Assembly (NCBI GenBank): GCA_001465935.1
Contig: LNKV01000045.1
Span: forward strand, 124,001-188,000
Source: Clarireedia homoeocarpa
Taxonomy: Eukaryota; Ascomycota; Leotiomycetes; Helotiales; Rutstroemiaceae
DNA length: 64,000 nt
Direction of reading: 5' to 3'
Below, one piece after another: positions 35,056 through 46,217 of this stretch (positions are counted from its first letter, which is position 1; each line of letters opens with the position of its first letter). The notes below the pieces were generated by a model. It was not told the origin of the DNA, did no database searches, and saw only the letters and a program-made list of their open reading frames with translations. The position numbers were made by a program, and so were the translations under genes.

Positions 35056-35328
35056 TTGCCGGTTGGGAGTTGGCATTGACCGAAGCTCGGGCCACGTCAA
35101 AAAGTTCGGCAATATGGGGCTTGTATTGGTACAGTAGAGAGCCGATCCTTCATAAGCGTAAGTTAGTCTTACAAATCAACTACATTTAGATCAGACTTTC
35201 GATGTGTTAAGTCATTACCAATAATTGGACAACAGAAGTTGACAATAGGAATAATCGCTAAGTGCGATATTGTCCTGTCGCTGATAGATTGTTTGATATC
35301 TGATGAACGATTGGCTCACAGACTTAAC

Positions 35329-36882
35329 ATGGATACACAGTTTGACTTCACTTCGAGTTTCGTCAAGGCATCTGGGGCCGTCATTATCCTTGTAAGTTAT
35401 TAGCCACCATGTGCGTTAGGTTGATCTAACCATGCCGAACAGTTCTTGCTTTACATTTTTAGTCACATGGTATACAATGTATTCTTCCATCCTCTCCGTT
35501 CCTACCCAGGACCCAAGCTTTGGGCCGCTACACGCCTCCCCTGGTGCTACAACCAATATCAAGGACAACTACACTATCGCCTGCTCCAACTCCATATCCA
35601 ATACGGCCACACAGTTCGCGTAGCCCCCAACGAACTTTCATACAACAGCGACGATGCCTGGAAGTCAATCTACGGTCATCGCAAAGAAGAGATGAGCAAG
35701 GACCCAATATTCCGTCTCCACACTCCCACCGGCGCGCAAAACATCCTGGTTGCTGATCGAGAAACCCATACTCGCCAACGACGCCTCCTTTCTCATGCAT
35801 TCTCCGAATCTGCTCTTCGTGAGCAAGAACCTATCTTGCAGCTCTACTCACGCAAGCTACTCGATCAACTTTCTCGCGAGTGTAATAAGGGTCCATTAAA
35901 CATAGTGTCCTGGCTGACATTTGCATCCTTTGACCTCATCGGCCACATGAGCTTTGGCGAGAACTTCGGTTGTCTCGATAAGGGCGACTACGTACCTTTC
36001 GTTCGCGCCATCACAGCTATGGCATCCGAACTCACTCTAAATCAGATGTGTAAATACTACAAAATCATGGGAATCCGACAGTTCTTCACTCCCTCATCCG
36101 TCATGGGCCAACGCAAAAAACATATCGGAACAGCTATGCAAACCGTACAGCGCCGCATCGCAGCCGGATCAGAACATCGCGATTTCTTGCATTATATCCT
36201 CTCTGCTAATAACGAGAAGGGTATGAGTCCGGCCGAAATCAACGTAAATGCCTTCTCTCTCAGTATCGCCGGGTCAGAATCCACGGCTACCGCACTCTCT
36301 GGTGCATTTTTTCTAATGCTCACGCATGCACCCGTGTACAAACGCCTTGTGGGGGAAATCCGAAGCGCACATATGAACGAGGATGAGATAACTCTTGCCA
36401 GTATCCATAAACTTGAGTATCTCGACGCTGTGATCACCGAAACCTTACGCGTATACCCCCCTGTCGCCATCACACTACCTCGTTGTGTACCTTCCGGTGG
36501 GGAAACAATTTCCGGGTCTTTCGTCCCTGAGGGTACAACTGTTGGCGTGCATCATTACTCCACATATCACTCTCCATCTAATTTTCATCTAGCGGAGGAA
36601 TTTCACCCAGAAAGATGGCTGAGGGAAAGCAGAGATTTGCCGCCATTTGTCGGTGATAATGAGGAATGCATGCAACCGTTTTCGTATGGACCAAGGAATT
36701 GTCTGGGGAAGAATATTGCGAGGGCAGAGATGAGATTATTGCTTGCGAAGCTGATTTGGAGGTTTGATTGGGAGTTGGAGGGGGGACAGGAGGTCTGGAT
36801 GACGGGGCAAAAAGTGCAGGGGTTTTGGCAGAAGGGGGTTTTGATGTGTAGACTGAGGCCGGTGGTAAGGAAAGAATATTAG
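35329..36882 (+). CDS. Cytochrome P450 monooxygenase (second of three)
   Basis: Two exons, 35329-35391 and 35443-36882 (donor GTAAGT, acceptor AACAG), encode 500 residues. The short first exon plus the start of exon 2 form the membrane anchor (GAVIILFLLYIFSHMVY), directly followed by HPLRSYPGPKLWA, the hinge of many fungal cluster P450s. Motifs: AGSEST in helix I, ETLR for ExxR, FHPERW, and the heme loop FSYGPRNCLGKNIA. Substrate unknown. It converges with the SDR pseudogene. Complete and apparently functional. Confidence 0.93.
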
Positions 36883-37425
36883 AAGATAGATGTCAAGCTG
36901 ATAGGGCAACTCAATTGATGTGAAACCTAAAAGTGACGCCACTCCTGAGAGTGACACATAAGGGCTTATATTTGGTTTTACAATTGCTCTTGGACTATGA
37001 TGATATATTAAAATTCTGACTCTATTGTTAAGATATTATTTGAGTAAATACTTGTTACTTCCTGCTAACTTGTATCATGTGGAAGCGGGGAATGCACTTA
37101 TCAGGATGAAGGGTCGCCATTAGTACCTATCAATCAAAATTCCATTCTACTATTCCGGAGCTTTATATCCGTCGAATACTAAATTCAATAACTTCAGATC
37201 GGGTAACGATATAAGCACGAAAATCCTTTCATATGTCATACTTGAGGTATTTTCTCCATTTCATATATATGTTATTACTCAGACTTTAATGCTGATCTTC
37301 TTGTTGCTATAATGCCGGCAGATTATACGAAGATCTACCATGGCAAGACCGACCCATCGTATTGGTTAAGACCTTCTGTCTTTTCCCAGCCTGGTACATG
37401 AATGTTCAGAAATTTACCATTTGAC
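36883..37425. other. Convergent 3' region, nothing recognised
   Basis: Between the end of the second P450 and the end of the SDR pseudogene. AT-rich, without plausible frames or repeats. Confidence 0.5.
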
Positions 37426-38347
37426 TCACTCACTACCATGGCTATGTACTATATCAAGCACAGCTTTTGCTCCGGTCTCAGTATCAAGATCCGCAGTCGG
37501 CCCACCTAGATCGGTACGAAGCCACTACAAAATAGAAAGGTGTAAATCAGCCTTAATTCTTCGTAGCTGTGTCGATAAATACTTATGAAGATGGTTTGCT
37601 TACTCCTGGGCTGACTGCAAGGAATGTAAACTCTTCTTGGGCAAATGAGTGTGCATATTGAACGGTGAGTATATTGAGAGCGGCCTTCGAAATCTTGTAT
37701 GCGGGAACCGGCGCCATAGCATACGCAGAAGCCATTGAAATGGAGCCGAGCGTCGTGGACCTAACGCCGATATCAGTATTGTCCTAAGTCCTCTAGTATA
37801 TTAGAATGCTGCGAAGACCTACATGTTGATGACTTTCTTCTTGATGCCTTTCTTAAGAAGCGGAAGGAATGCGCTCGTGACGTTGTGTACACTGGTGACA
37901 TTGCAATCCAAGATATAATTGAGATTATCCCTATATACTCAGCTTGTCGGTGGTCTTCCGTAACCGAAACCGAAAACGAGCAAGAAAAGAAAAGAAAAGA
38001 CAAGAAAAGTAAAAACAAATAAAAACTTGAAAGGGAGCAACTCACATTGTTTCGATGCCGCCATTCATCCAATTCGTAATGCCCGCACTGTTGATAAGCA
38101 CGTCAAGTCATTTGCCATCTAAAAGAGTAGTAACCTCTTCTACTGCTGCCGCAATGCTCCCACGATCAGTCGTATCGAGCTTGATATATTTAACTCGGCC
38201 TCCCGACGCCTTGATGAGTGTATCCAGAGCAGGGGTAGGATCTCCACGAGCAGTAGCGACGATCAAATTGCCTGACCTTGAAAGCTCGGTCGCCAACCCA
38301 AGACCTAGACCGCGAGAACAGCCGGTGATAAGATATGTGGTTGTCAT
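37426..38347 (-). pseudogene. Short-chain dehydrogenase pseudogene (nonsense codon and frameshift)
   Basis: Four exons can be followed: 38347-38046, 37930-37823, 37760-37605, 37524-37426. They show a classical SDR: TYLITGCSRGLGLGLA, then LDVLINSAG, the Asn in CNVTSVHNV, Ser in STTLGSIS, and AYKISKAALN with Tyr and Lys. Two lesions are visible. An in-frame TGA at 38110-38108 interrupts DGK-stop-LDVLIN, where Gly is usual. Around 37620 one base is missing, so FTFL-AVSPG becomes FTFLQSAQE and stops. Splice sites are otherwise intact, so the decay is recent. If sequencing is right, the protein would be a useless 80-residue stub. It lies among active tailoring genes, so the pathway may have lost a reduction step. 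Confidence 0.85.
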
Positions 38348-40420
38348 GGTATTAGAAGTATTGGATTTGTGGGAATACTTGGAATAAGTCAAAAGGGGCC
38401 GCTGACAAGGTTGAATGTAGTACCTTGGGTGTTGGCTTGAGCGGAGTGCAAGTAAGTGAGATGACTGTGCTGTATGGCTCGAATAAGTTGTTTTTATCTT
38501 TAATCTTATAAACGAGCTGTCGCAGGTCGCCTTCAGGTCGCCTTCAGGTCCCCTGCTCTGCTCAAAGGCTAACTCGCTGTCACTCCTTACAAAAGTGTAG
38601 ATTTTTTGGTGTACGTACACCTGAGCCTGTACGCACATCTGATCGGACCTAGCCGGATAAGATGTGCCTTACGGGTAAATTTGATGGACCAATCAGAAGT
38701 GGTAAATGGAGTTGGTCCGACCTTCCTTGAATTACTTTAGCTACAGGCCGAATAAATCCAAATACTAAGTCCTATCATCATTTATGTTGTTTACATAAAA
38801 ACAAGACTGATTTGGAATATAAAAGCTGTATACTTAGTATTTGCCCATAATGTTACTGTATTAAGCGAGGGGCTAGACGGTTCCTGGACCCAGCATTTGG
38901 ATTTATTTGGCCTACAACCTTCGTAACTTACATATAAGTAGAAACCTTACATTTTCCCGGACCCCACTTGAGGCTCTCGGCCGGTTGATGTACATAACCC
39001 CCCTCTGGTGTGTACTAGCGGCTCGGGACTGCTTCTCCGGTATCCGACTCAGTTCTATCAAGTAATGAAGTGTGTTTATCTTTCTTTGCCTGTGGTCCCT
39101 AAAGGTAAAACAAAGCTTTATGCAGTGTTTTCTACTTAATCTCGAGTCATGTCACGGCCAACGGAATCCGAATAGCCTACATTTGTGATAAGTCTACCAG
39201 AGGTCTATATTCGTATCGGATGCTATGTAGACATATCGGAAAGCGTTTGAATTTCACATTTACGATACGTCTATTGGAGGGGTTCAAATAAGCTGTACTA
39301 GTGCCACACCCAGTCTTGCTGGCGCCATCTCCTCGGCGCCACCAATTAATTCTTACTTCGTAAATCATAATGATAATTTTCTAACTCCAATACACCCTAT
39401 AGGAGGTTCCGATAGGCCTATGGCAGATGTAGTCCACTCGGAGGTTCCAGATACTTTAGGCTTGAAAGAGCGGCGGTATGCAGGGCTTAGCTGGATGAAA
39501 AGTCACGTAAACCACCACTTGTGACTGCAATTATATGGTCACAATTCTACTACTCAATTTTCCTAAGCCTCGTCATATGTGTTGTTGATTTTGGACTATC
39601 TGGTCTCGGCCTCGGTCTCACTGTCATTCCTTGTCTTGAAATTCTCGTCACGTACAAAGGTACTTTCTCCCCATCAGAATCTTCCCATTCAGAAATCTTT
39701 TCGTCAACCGCACAAAGATGCAAGGTCAAAGTTTGTTGTCGACTCGTCCCGAAACGTATTGAGAGACCACGGTATTTGAATCATCGCGTAGTTGCTGCAG
39801 CCTGCAGGGCTTCTACAGTGTTAATTCTCATAGTCGCGAAGATAACCACCTTCTACAGCCCTACAGCCCTGCAGTCCACTCGCTCCATTTCCCGTCTTTC
39901 TCATAGGTATGCTCATGCAGCGTGGTGGTTAAGTACTGCTATTTAATTCTAATCTCTGTGTCGCTGAGCTGGTCGGGAAATCAACTTAACTAGTCGATGA
40001 AATTGCAATTGTGCAGAAAGAAATCATTCAACACAAATAACCTCAAAGTGTGGATTGATTTATGACTTTTTGAACGTTGAGAAAGTTTTGGTGAAAAGGT
40101 GCCCTCAGTGGCAAACTGCATTAACTTGGAAAGTGCTTGCTCCAATACAGCCCGTATGCAGGTGCTTTCGTGATCACGGCGGACACATTTCTTTTGGGTT
40201 GATTTTAGTTCATGCCGTGGAGCCATGCCTATATTTCCCGCCTCGGTGCTCGGGAGCCGACGAAGATACTAGAACTCGCTGCAGCAGAACCGCTACTGAG
40301 TTAGAACGGTGCATTTTCATAGATTTAATCGTTTTGAGATACAGAGCTGATTATCGCTAAATGACTTCTGAATAGATTCAAAGACTAGGGGGTGGTCTGA
40401 GTGGGACTTTCAACAGAGGC
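38348..40420. other. 2-kb intergenic region, no gene recognised
   Basis: Long gap between the SDR pseudogene start and the end of the second FAD monooxygenase gene. It holds a block at 38966-38987 shared with 18553-18574, small inverted pieces near 38615 (GTGTACGTACAC), and one exact TCGGNNNCCGA site at 40250-40260. Short frames look random; decayed sequence is possible. Confidence 0.5.
40250..40260. promoter_or_regulatory. TCGGGAGCCGA palindrome in the gap right of the SDR pseudogene
   Basis: Exact TCGGNNNCCGA match. It is 161 bp past the stop of FAD monooxygenase 2 and 1.9 kb upstream of the SDR pseudogene, so it is not close to an intact promoter. It may be a leftover of a lost gene or of the pseudogene's control region. 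Confidence 0.4.
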
Positions 40421-42040
40421 CTATTTGCTGCGCTGCCATCCTAGCTTGAAAATTGGGCTATCCTTAATAGTATCCTTGTCTCTTGCTTTGAGAGCCTGCT
40501 CCAACGATAGAGCCACCTCTTTGGCACCACGGGGCTTCATTTCTGCTTCATACGCTGTGATCGCTTCTCCCAATGTAGTCGCTCCAGCCTTGACAGCCTT
40601 GATTGCGTCAACAATATCCGATGCGTCTTTGATGGCATTGTTGAGGCCTTGCCCACGCTCTAGGAAATTATTTAGTACAATCCATCCTAAAGATGCTTCT
40701 TAGTCTCCAAATAACAAGAGCATCACTTACGAGGAACCATTGAATGCGCAGCATCACCAGCAAGGGTGACCTTTCCACCATAATTGTCCCACGCCATTGT
40801 CGGCGCCCACTGCTGACCAGGATATACTGGAACAATAGCGTCATCTGGAAGCTTCATGCCACCTGTTCGAAAAGGTTCACAGAATGAAGATATCCACGAT
40901 CTGTAAAACTTCATCCGTACCTCCGGATCCTGTAAATCTTTGGCATGCGGAGGACCCCACCATCCAATGTAGTTCTGGAATTTCCAGGTAGTTGGATCAT
41001 CGGGATCAGCAATGTCGAGAGCTACGTTAAAACTCCTCATTAGTATGTTCTAAAATAGACTTGGAGGGTGAGCATAGTATATACCTGCTAATATAGCGTT
41101 GCCTGGTTTTTCAGGATGTGCAGCAATCTTAAAGACTGGGTGCATTGTCTGTAGGAGGCGAGCCTCATCTGCTGTGTAACCTCCTAGAGGATAGTTGATC
41201 ATAGTAAGATCAACAGGCTCCAATTGAGCGGCATCATAGCCGACAAGAAATTCTCGCACTTTTGAGTGCGAACCATCGCAACCAATAGCTATACTACCAG
41301 TTTCCGTGGTACCATCTCGGAATGTCACACTGACAGAATTAGCGTGGACATCTACCTTGTTAAAGGTCTTGCCGAACTATGCATAAGAATAATAAGAGGC
41401 TGTTCTAGAAAAAAATGTATACACGCTAGCTGGGTCCATGTACCTGAATTTTCAGACTCTCGCCCTGCGTAAGAAATCGGCGCAACTTCATCCGCGAGAC
41501 ACGATTAAGACCTTGCATCGGAATCTGGGCTATCAGATTGCCGGTGAGAGCATTGACGTAGGGGACAGGCGGGACATTGGATGAGGTGTCAAGATTAGGA
41601 TCGCACCGTGGCTCACTCATTCGATCTCGGAGGTGAGCAGGTAGTAATTTTTCTAAGTACTCCGTTCCCCAATGTAAAAGCATTCCTATCATTTTGCGTC
41701 AGGAAGGTGTGAAATGCGTGAGGGAGATTTGTAATCCTACCCCAGTCACGAGGACGATTGTTGAAATCATCCTCACTGTCTCGCTCGAAAACCGTGTAAT
41801 CAATTCCAGCCTGCGTCAGCAAGTTAGTGATGATTGTGATATCCTGGCTAAGAACATGTATAAAGCAAGAACCTAGAAGTGACTAAGATGGTACCTTTTT
41901 CAAGCCGGTAGCCAATGCAAGACCACAGTTCCCTATCAATTGTTTTTTAGCACGTTAATCTCGCAGAGCCGCCGCCTTTGGGAAAGAGGAGAGCATTTAC
42001 CTCCACCCAGGATCAGAACCTTGAAATCACTAGATGCCAT
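40421..42040 (-). CDS. FAD-dependent monooxygenase (second paralogue)
   Basis: Seven exons: 42040-42001, 41932-41895, 41810-41741, 41685-41444, 41376-41085, 41021-40731, 40659-40421, total 403 residues; all junctions keep frame. Motifs: FKVLILGGGNCGLALATGL (Rossmann, second Gly region with Asn-Cys), VFERD, the DG motif CDGSHSKVREFL, and LAGDAAHSMVP followed by QRGQGLNNAI. This is a group A flavin monooxygenase. Exons 1 and 2 match the paralogue at 31866-33367 in intron position and phase (exon 2 is 38 bp in both), but three more introns are present here. The N-terminal GxGxxG deviates slightly (GGGNCG), which is tolerated in the family. An exact palindrome lies 215 bp upstream. Confidence 0.92.
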
Positions 42041-42254
42041 TGTGCCTCGCAGTCGGAAGTGCTTAGCAGAAATCAAGCGGGTGAGCGTTTTCAAAGCACA
42101 GAAAATACAGAAACAAAGAAATACTGTATTGTATATATGACATAAATATATACCCAGCCGCCTCTCCCGGCTGGCCATCATTTGACTGGTGTGCAAGGAT
42201 TATTCGTCGGACCCTACCCCCAGATGTACGAAGTAGGCATGTATAGTAATGTAC

Positions 42255-42265
42255 TCGGGCGCCGA
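42255..42265. promoter_or_regulatory. TCGGGCGCCGA palindrome upstream of FAD monooxygenase 2
   Basis: Exact TCGGNNNCCGA match, 215 bp upstream of the start at 42040, in the 0.66-kb gap 42041-42700. Apart from this and a TATATATA-like stretch near 42130 no feature was recognised in the gap. Confidence 0.65.
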
Positions 42266-42700
42266 ACGTGGGGGAAATCCCGCTAATGCTGCTCGTGCTG
42301 TCGTAGCAGACTGTAGTTTAGCCCCGCCTTCCTTTACAGCAGAGAGGGTATTATTTCTGTCTGACGCCAGTGGCAGTAGGGGCGTATGGAACGATGGAGA
42401 AGCAGAGCATCATCGTCGGCACTACAAGTAGATATTGAGGGTGCGAATGGTTTAGAACATACGGAAGTACGAAGTAAATTAGGTCACCAAAATAGCGCTA
42501 GAGATGGTCTACAGGCACGTGACAGGATTGAAAATAGGCACATGTGGCGGCGGCGCCTAAAGCTTTCATCCACTCTTATTTGGCCTGCACATCTTCCATC
42601 GCTGCGTCGACACTATTCAGATATCTAATCTCAACTCCCAGATACCTTTGCACACGTGAGAACTATTTTCGAACATTGTTGTTACCTGTAATGTCATTCA

Positions 42701-44127
42701 TTAGCTGCTGCGTGCGTGTCTGGGACGTGAAGCAATCACCTCAATTGCCGGATCAACCAGGGCGAACATTCCCAACCATTCGGCTTGGGTTCTCTGCTTT
42801 ACATTATGCATGGTCATAGTGGTTATATCTCTTCGCCTATACGCGATTTCGACATGTGACGGAAATTCGTTTGGTAATGGAGAGACTCCATCTGTCACCA
42901 AAATACGCGTCGCTGGCGATGCCTTTAACGTGGGGAGCAACTTCTGCAACAACTCGACAACTTTTTCATCCGCCCAATTCCAGAACAAGTTCCGAATCAC
43001 ATACACTAGCACATTATTCTCGTCGACCGGAGGACATGATTCGAATGTGGATGAGATATGGGTGAATGCGATCCGGTCTCCATCACTGGCATCAACAAGT
43101 GCCTTGCCACGATTCAAGAAATCTAGTGAGTCACAACGAACTTCAAACGAGAGCTCAGGCTTCTCTTTGACGAGAGATATTGACGCGAATCCATATCTGC
43201 CACCGATTTCGACGACTTTTGTGCGCTCTGAAGCAGATCTGTGCTGGAACCATCGGCGAATAAGAGAGTCCGCAGGGTCCAGAGCTATTGTCATTAGCGG
43301 ACTGTTTTTGATACTGAGTAGCTGTTCCTAGCAAGCTTACACTTAGATACGCCTCTCATGGCCCGCCTAAATCGGTCACCCTTTTCAGGGTGTTCAGCAT
43401 GCCAGTCGTACATCTCGATACCCCATCTGCGACACATCTCAATGTAAGAACAAACCACGATGCTTGTGGAGTACTGCTTACCCTTCTTTAAATCCTGAAG
43501 TGCCATCGCTATAGCCATTTGGGGGCTTGAGCAGTACGTCAGCGAGATGGGCACTAGCGATCCGTGTCTCGAAAAGTCTGATCGATTAGCACAAGCGGAA
43601 GATAACCAATTGGCATCAGGATCTACCTACTGGAATTCAACCCAAGATCGGAAGTCTTCGTCGTGTAAAAGATCCTCAGATACAGCAGTCAGAGAAAAGA
43701 TACCATCTTCTGGTTCATGTATAATATCTCTACAACGAAGCAGTTCAAGTATTCGGATGAGCTTGTCTTTGGGAATCTCAGACCGTTCCGAAAGACTAGA
43801 TAGTGATGCGCGACCTCCAGAGGAGGCTATGTGTTCTAATTGCTTGGATTGGAGGAATGCGTATAGTGCGCCGTGATCCCAATTTGGAGCGACAACTTCA
43901 TGAAGGAAGTCGTGTGGACCTTGCAGGAGCGTGGTAAGTCTGCTTAACATGCCAAGCGTTTTTGAACGGGCCGCCGCGAGATCTAGTGACTCCTCGGACC
44001 AGAATGCAGTACTTGTACCGGCGTTCAGACTCGGTGGTGCGATGCTCTGTGTTTGGCACTGCCTTTCCATCAACGAGCATTCGTGAAGAATATCGGCCGC
44101 TAGCTTAGTGATGCTCTCGTGCGCCAT
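42701..44127 (-). CDS. O-methyltransferase-fold protein lacking the catalytic His
   Basis: Four exons, 44127-43631, 43577-43482, 43426-43341, 43284-42701, give 420 residues, the size of AflP/OmtA-type enzymes. An N-terminal winged-helix dimerisation domain includes LIRILELLRCRDII; then FETRIASAHLADVLL and HPEKGDRFRRAMRG. The SAM-binding motif I reads VVEIGGRYGFAS instead of the usual VDVGGGxG. At the catalytic position, where OMTs have HxW (HNW in the gene at 60683), it reads RNLFWNWAD, i.e. Trp replaces His. So it may bind SAM but not methylate by the normal mechanism. Similar loss is known in OMT-fold pericyclases and hydroxylases. The fold is certain; the altered reaction is inference. The very C-terminus may be extended by a missed exon. 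Confidence 0.87.
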
Positions 44128-44703
44128 CTTCGATGCTCAACGACCGAATGCGAGGTTCTTGCTCACAAATGTGATGGAGGCGATCCTAACACGTCTTTGG
44201 ATTGAGTCAAAGGACCTGTTTCCACATATGAACGGGTTTTCAACAGATCACGTGTAACTAGCTGTTAAGTGATGGTTTTCAGCACGAACGCGTATGCAGT
44301 AATCTTTTGTTGTATCTCGGGTCACGGCTCCCAGGACCCCGAATATGTCTTCACTCTAGCATTGAAACTCGTACATCAAAAAGTTCCACATGAGCCATTC
44401 ATTCTATTCTGTTCAAGCATCCTGCATGACGAACAGACCACAGAAATAGAATCCAAAGCATGAGGCAAGAATGCTTAAGGCTGATTTAACTCCTGACAGT
44501 GTAAGTGTCGAAAGATCAATCTTAAGGCTCATCACCAACGACATATTGGCCCTTAAGGCAGGAGCTAAAGTTGGCCCTTATCCTGCAGCGTTTGGGTTTT
44601 TCTCAAAAATCGGCGACCCCGGTTTTTGAATTCATAGCTATTTACATGACCAAACTTCCTCCTCTCCAAAAAAATTCTGTATCTTCTCCAAGCTGTCTGG
44701 ATC
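44128..44703. other. Intergenic region upstream of the OMT-like gene
   Basis: Upstream of the O-methyltransferase-fold gene and at the 3' end of the second NmrA gene. A weak TCGGGTCACGG (two mismatches to the cluster palindrome) lies at 44317-44327. No gene seen. Confidence 0.4.
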
Positions 44704-45636
44704 TCATTCTAGGTTTAGAGGATTTTGTTGGAAGTATTCGTCAAGCGTCGCCAACTTGCCACGTGCCTGCTCAGCCGACCACTTTACCTTTTCCTCCGTG
44801 TTCTCGCCATAGTAGCCATAGTCCTGGAAGTACTCCAGCATCTCGGCAACATGATCCCTCATTGTCTCGGGGAGGAATCCACGCCACACTTCCTTTGGCA
44901 GTTGGGTATACACCACAGACTTTCCAGATGCCTTGCTCATAATATTCACTATCTCCTGGAAACTATACAGAGCGGTAGCACAGTATAGTACTTTGCCCTC
45001 GTACTTAGTAAAATCGGCTAGGATAGCTGCGATCCACTTGCCGGTATCGCCAGCGGTATCGATCAGAGGCATCTGAGTATCTGGTGTAACAAAATTGGCG
45101 AGCATATAAGAACCATTACCGGTTGGGTGTGGTCGCATAGTCGCGCTAAAGTTCGACATGAATGAGCCTGGGGAAAAGAAAGCGCTTTTGATTGGAAGAG
45201 TTCGAATATACTGTTCCACCTCCTCCTTCCCATCAAAGTGACCCATGTTTTTGAGCTTGCCCCCTGATATCTTTCTAGCATTGGGCAAGGTAGAGTAGAT
45301 ATAGTATGGCACTTCAGCTGCAACAGCAGCATCTGCTAGAGCTCGACCGTGGTTTACTTCGTGCTCATACGTGTGACCATCATAGACTGTCACTGTATTG
45401 GCGAATATGACATAGGCTCCTTCGAAAGCTTTCTTGAGTGATACAGGATCATCGACATCAGCTTTGACAATCTCAACTCCTTTCTTAGAAAGCTCCTGCG
45501 CTCTAGCTTTGCTTGGGTCGCGTGTCGTTCCCCGAATAGAGTACTCTTTACTCAATTCACTATCACCTAGAATTGTCTCGATAACAGAACCGCCTTGTTG
45601 CCCTGTGGCGTTAATAACAACAAGAATTTTCGGCAT
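44704..45636 (-). CDS. NmrA-like NAD(P)-binding protein (second of two)
   Basis: An intronless frame of 310 residues. It starts PKILVVINATGQQGGSVIE, a Rossmann motif, followed by RGTTRDPSKARAQEL and GVEIVKADVDD, and shares overall layout with the protein at 21453-22463 (ILGDSEL/EYSIRGTTRD against FLDDPEM/KYRLRGITRD). It belongs to the NmrA/HSCARG group, which in clusters can act as an NADPH-dependent reductase or as a sensor. No canonical YxxxK. It is divergent from the third P450 and shares with it a near-match palindrome at 45830. Confidence 0.88.
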   Translation of the reverse strand: MPKILVVINATGQQGGSVIETILGDSELSKEYSIRGTTRDPSKARAQELSKKGVEIVKADVDDPVSLKKAFEGAYVIFANTVTVYDGHTYEHEVNHGRALADAAVAAEVPYYIYSTLPNARKISGGKLKNMGHFDGKEEVEQYIRTLPIKSAFFSPGSFMSNFSATMRPHPTGNGSYMLANFVTPDTQMPLIDTAGDTGKWIAAILADFTKYEGKVLYCATALYSFQEIVNIMSKASGKSVVYTQLPKEVWRGFLPETMRDHVAEMLEYFQDYGYYGENTEEKVKWSAEQARGKLATLDEYFQQNPLNLE

Positions 45637-45829
45637 GATTTCCTGTCTTTCGAAGTTCTCGTGTTATTTGCGAATAAAATTGAGCCGGATTGTTTGGACG
45701 ATTGCAAATCCACGTCGACTTAATTTTTAACATTGAGCTGAAAACGACGAGTTGCTGTGCGGACAGAGTAAAACGGACTTAAATTCTAGACACTCTATAA
45801 TGCGTCAGTGGCTAGTCTTCTCCAATTAT

Positions 45830-45840
45830 CCGGGTTCCGA
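45830..45840. promoter_or_regulatory. Near-match palindrome CCGGGTTCCGA
   Basis: Ten of eleven positions fit TCGGNNNCCGA (first base C). It lies in the 0.58-kb divergent gap 45637-46217 between the second NmrA gene and the third P450, followed at once by a second CTCCGAA half site. GTATATAAAC at about 46074 is a good TATA box for the P450. No other feature seen. Confidence 0.45.
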
Positions 45841-46217
45841 ACTCCGAATGATAGAATCACGACGAATCCGGCTATTCGGCGTCCAAACTATGCTCATGAT
45901 GTAGGAATTTGGTTACAATCTCGCCTGGCAAGGCCTCATATAAGATATCTCTAAGCATGTGATTGGGCCGATAGTGAATATCATATGTTACGTATGTTCG
46001 AGGACCTTCGGGACAAAATATGTATAAGTCCAGTCGGATGATTGGGACCGCTTAGTATGAAAATGGGAGTGCGTATATAAACTCCGCTGTTGCACATGTT
46101 CCTCGAACTGAAAGTTTAGATTTTCTAGAACGGAAACATTTACACTCAGATTTGCCGCAACAGTGAATACGCACATTCCAGAGTCACTGTTCGGGCGCAA
46201 GTAACTAAACCACAATC

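Noticed and set aside
42810..43331. Plus-strand frame of 173 residues
   Set aside because: Antisense to the O-methyltransferase-fold gene, whose exons and motifs are convincing.
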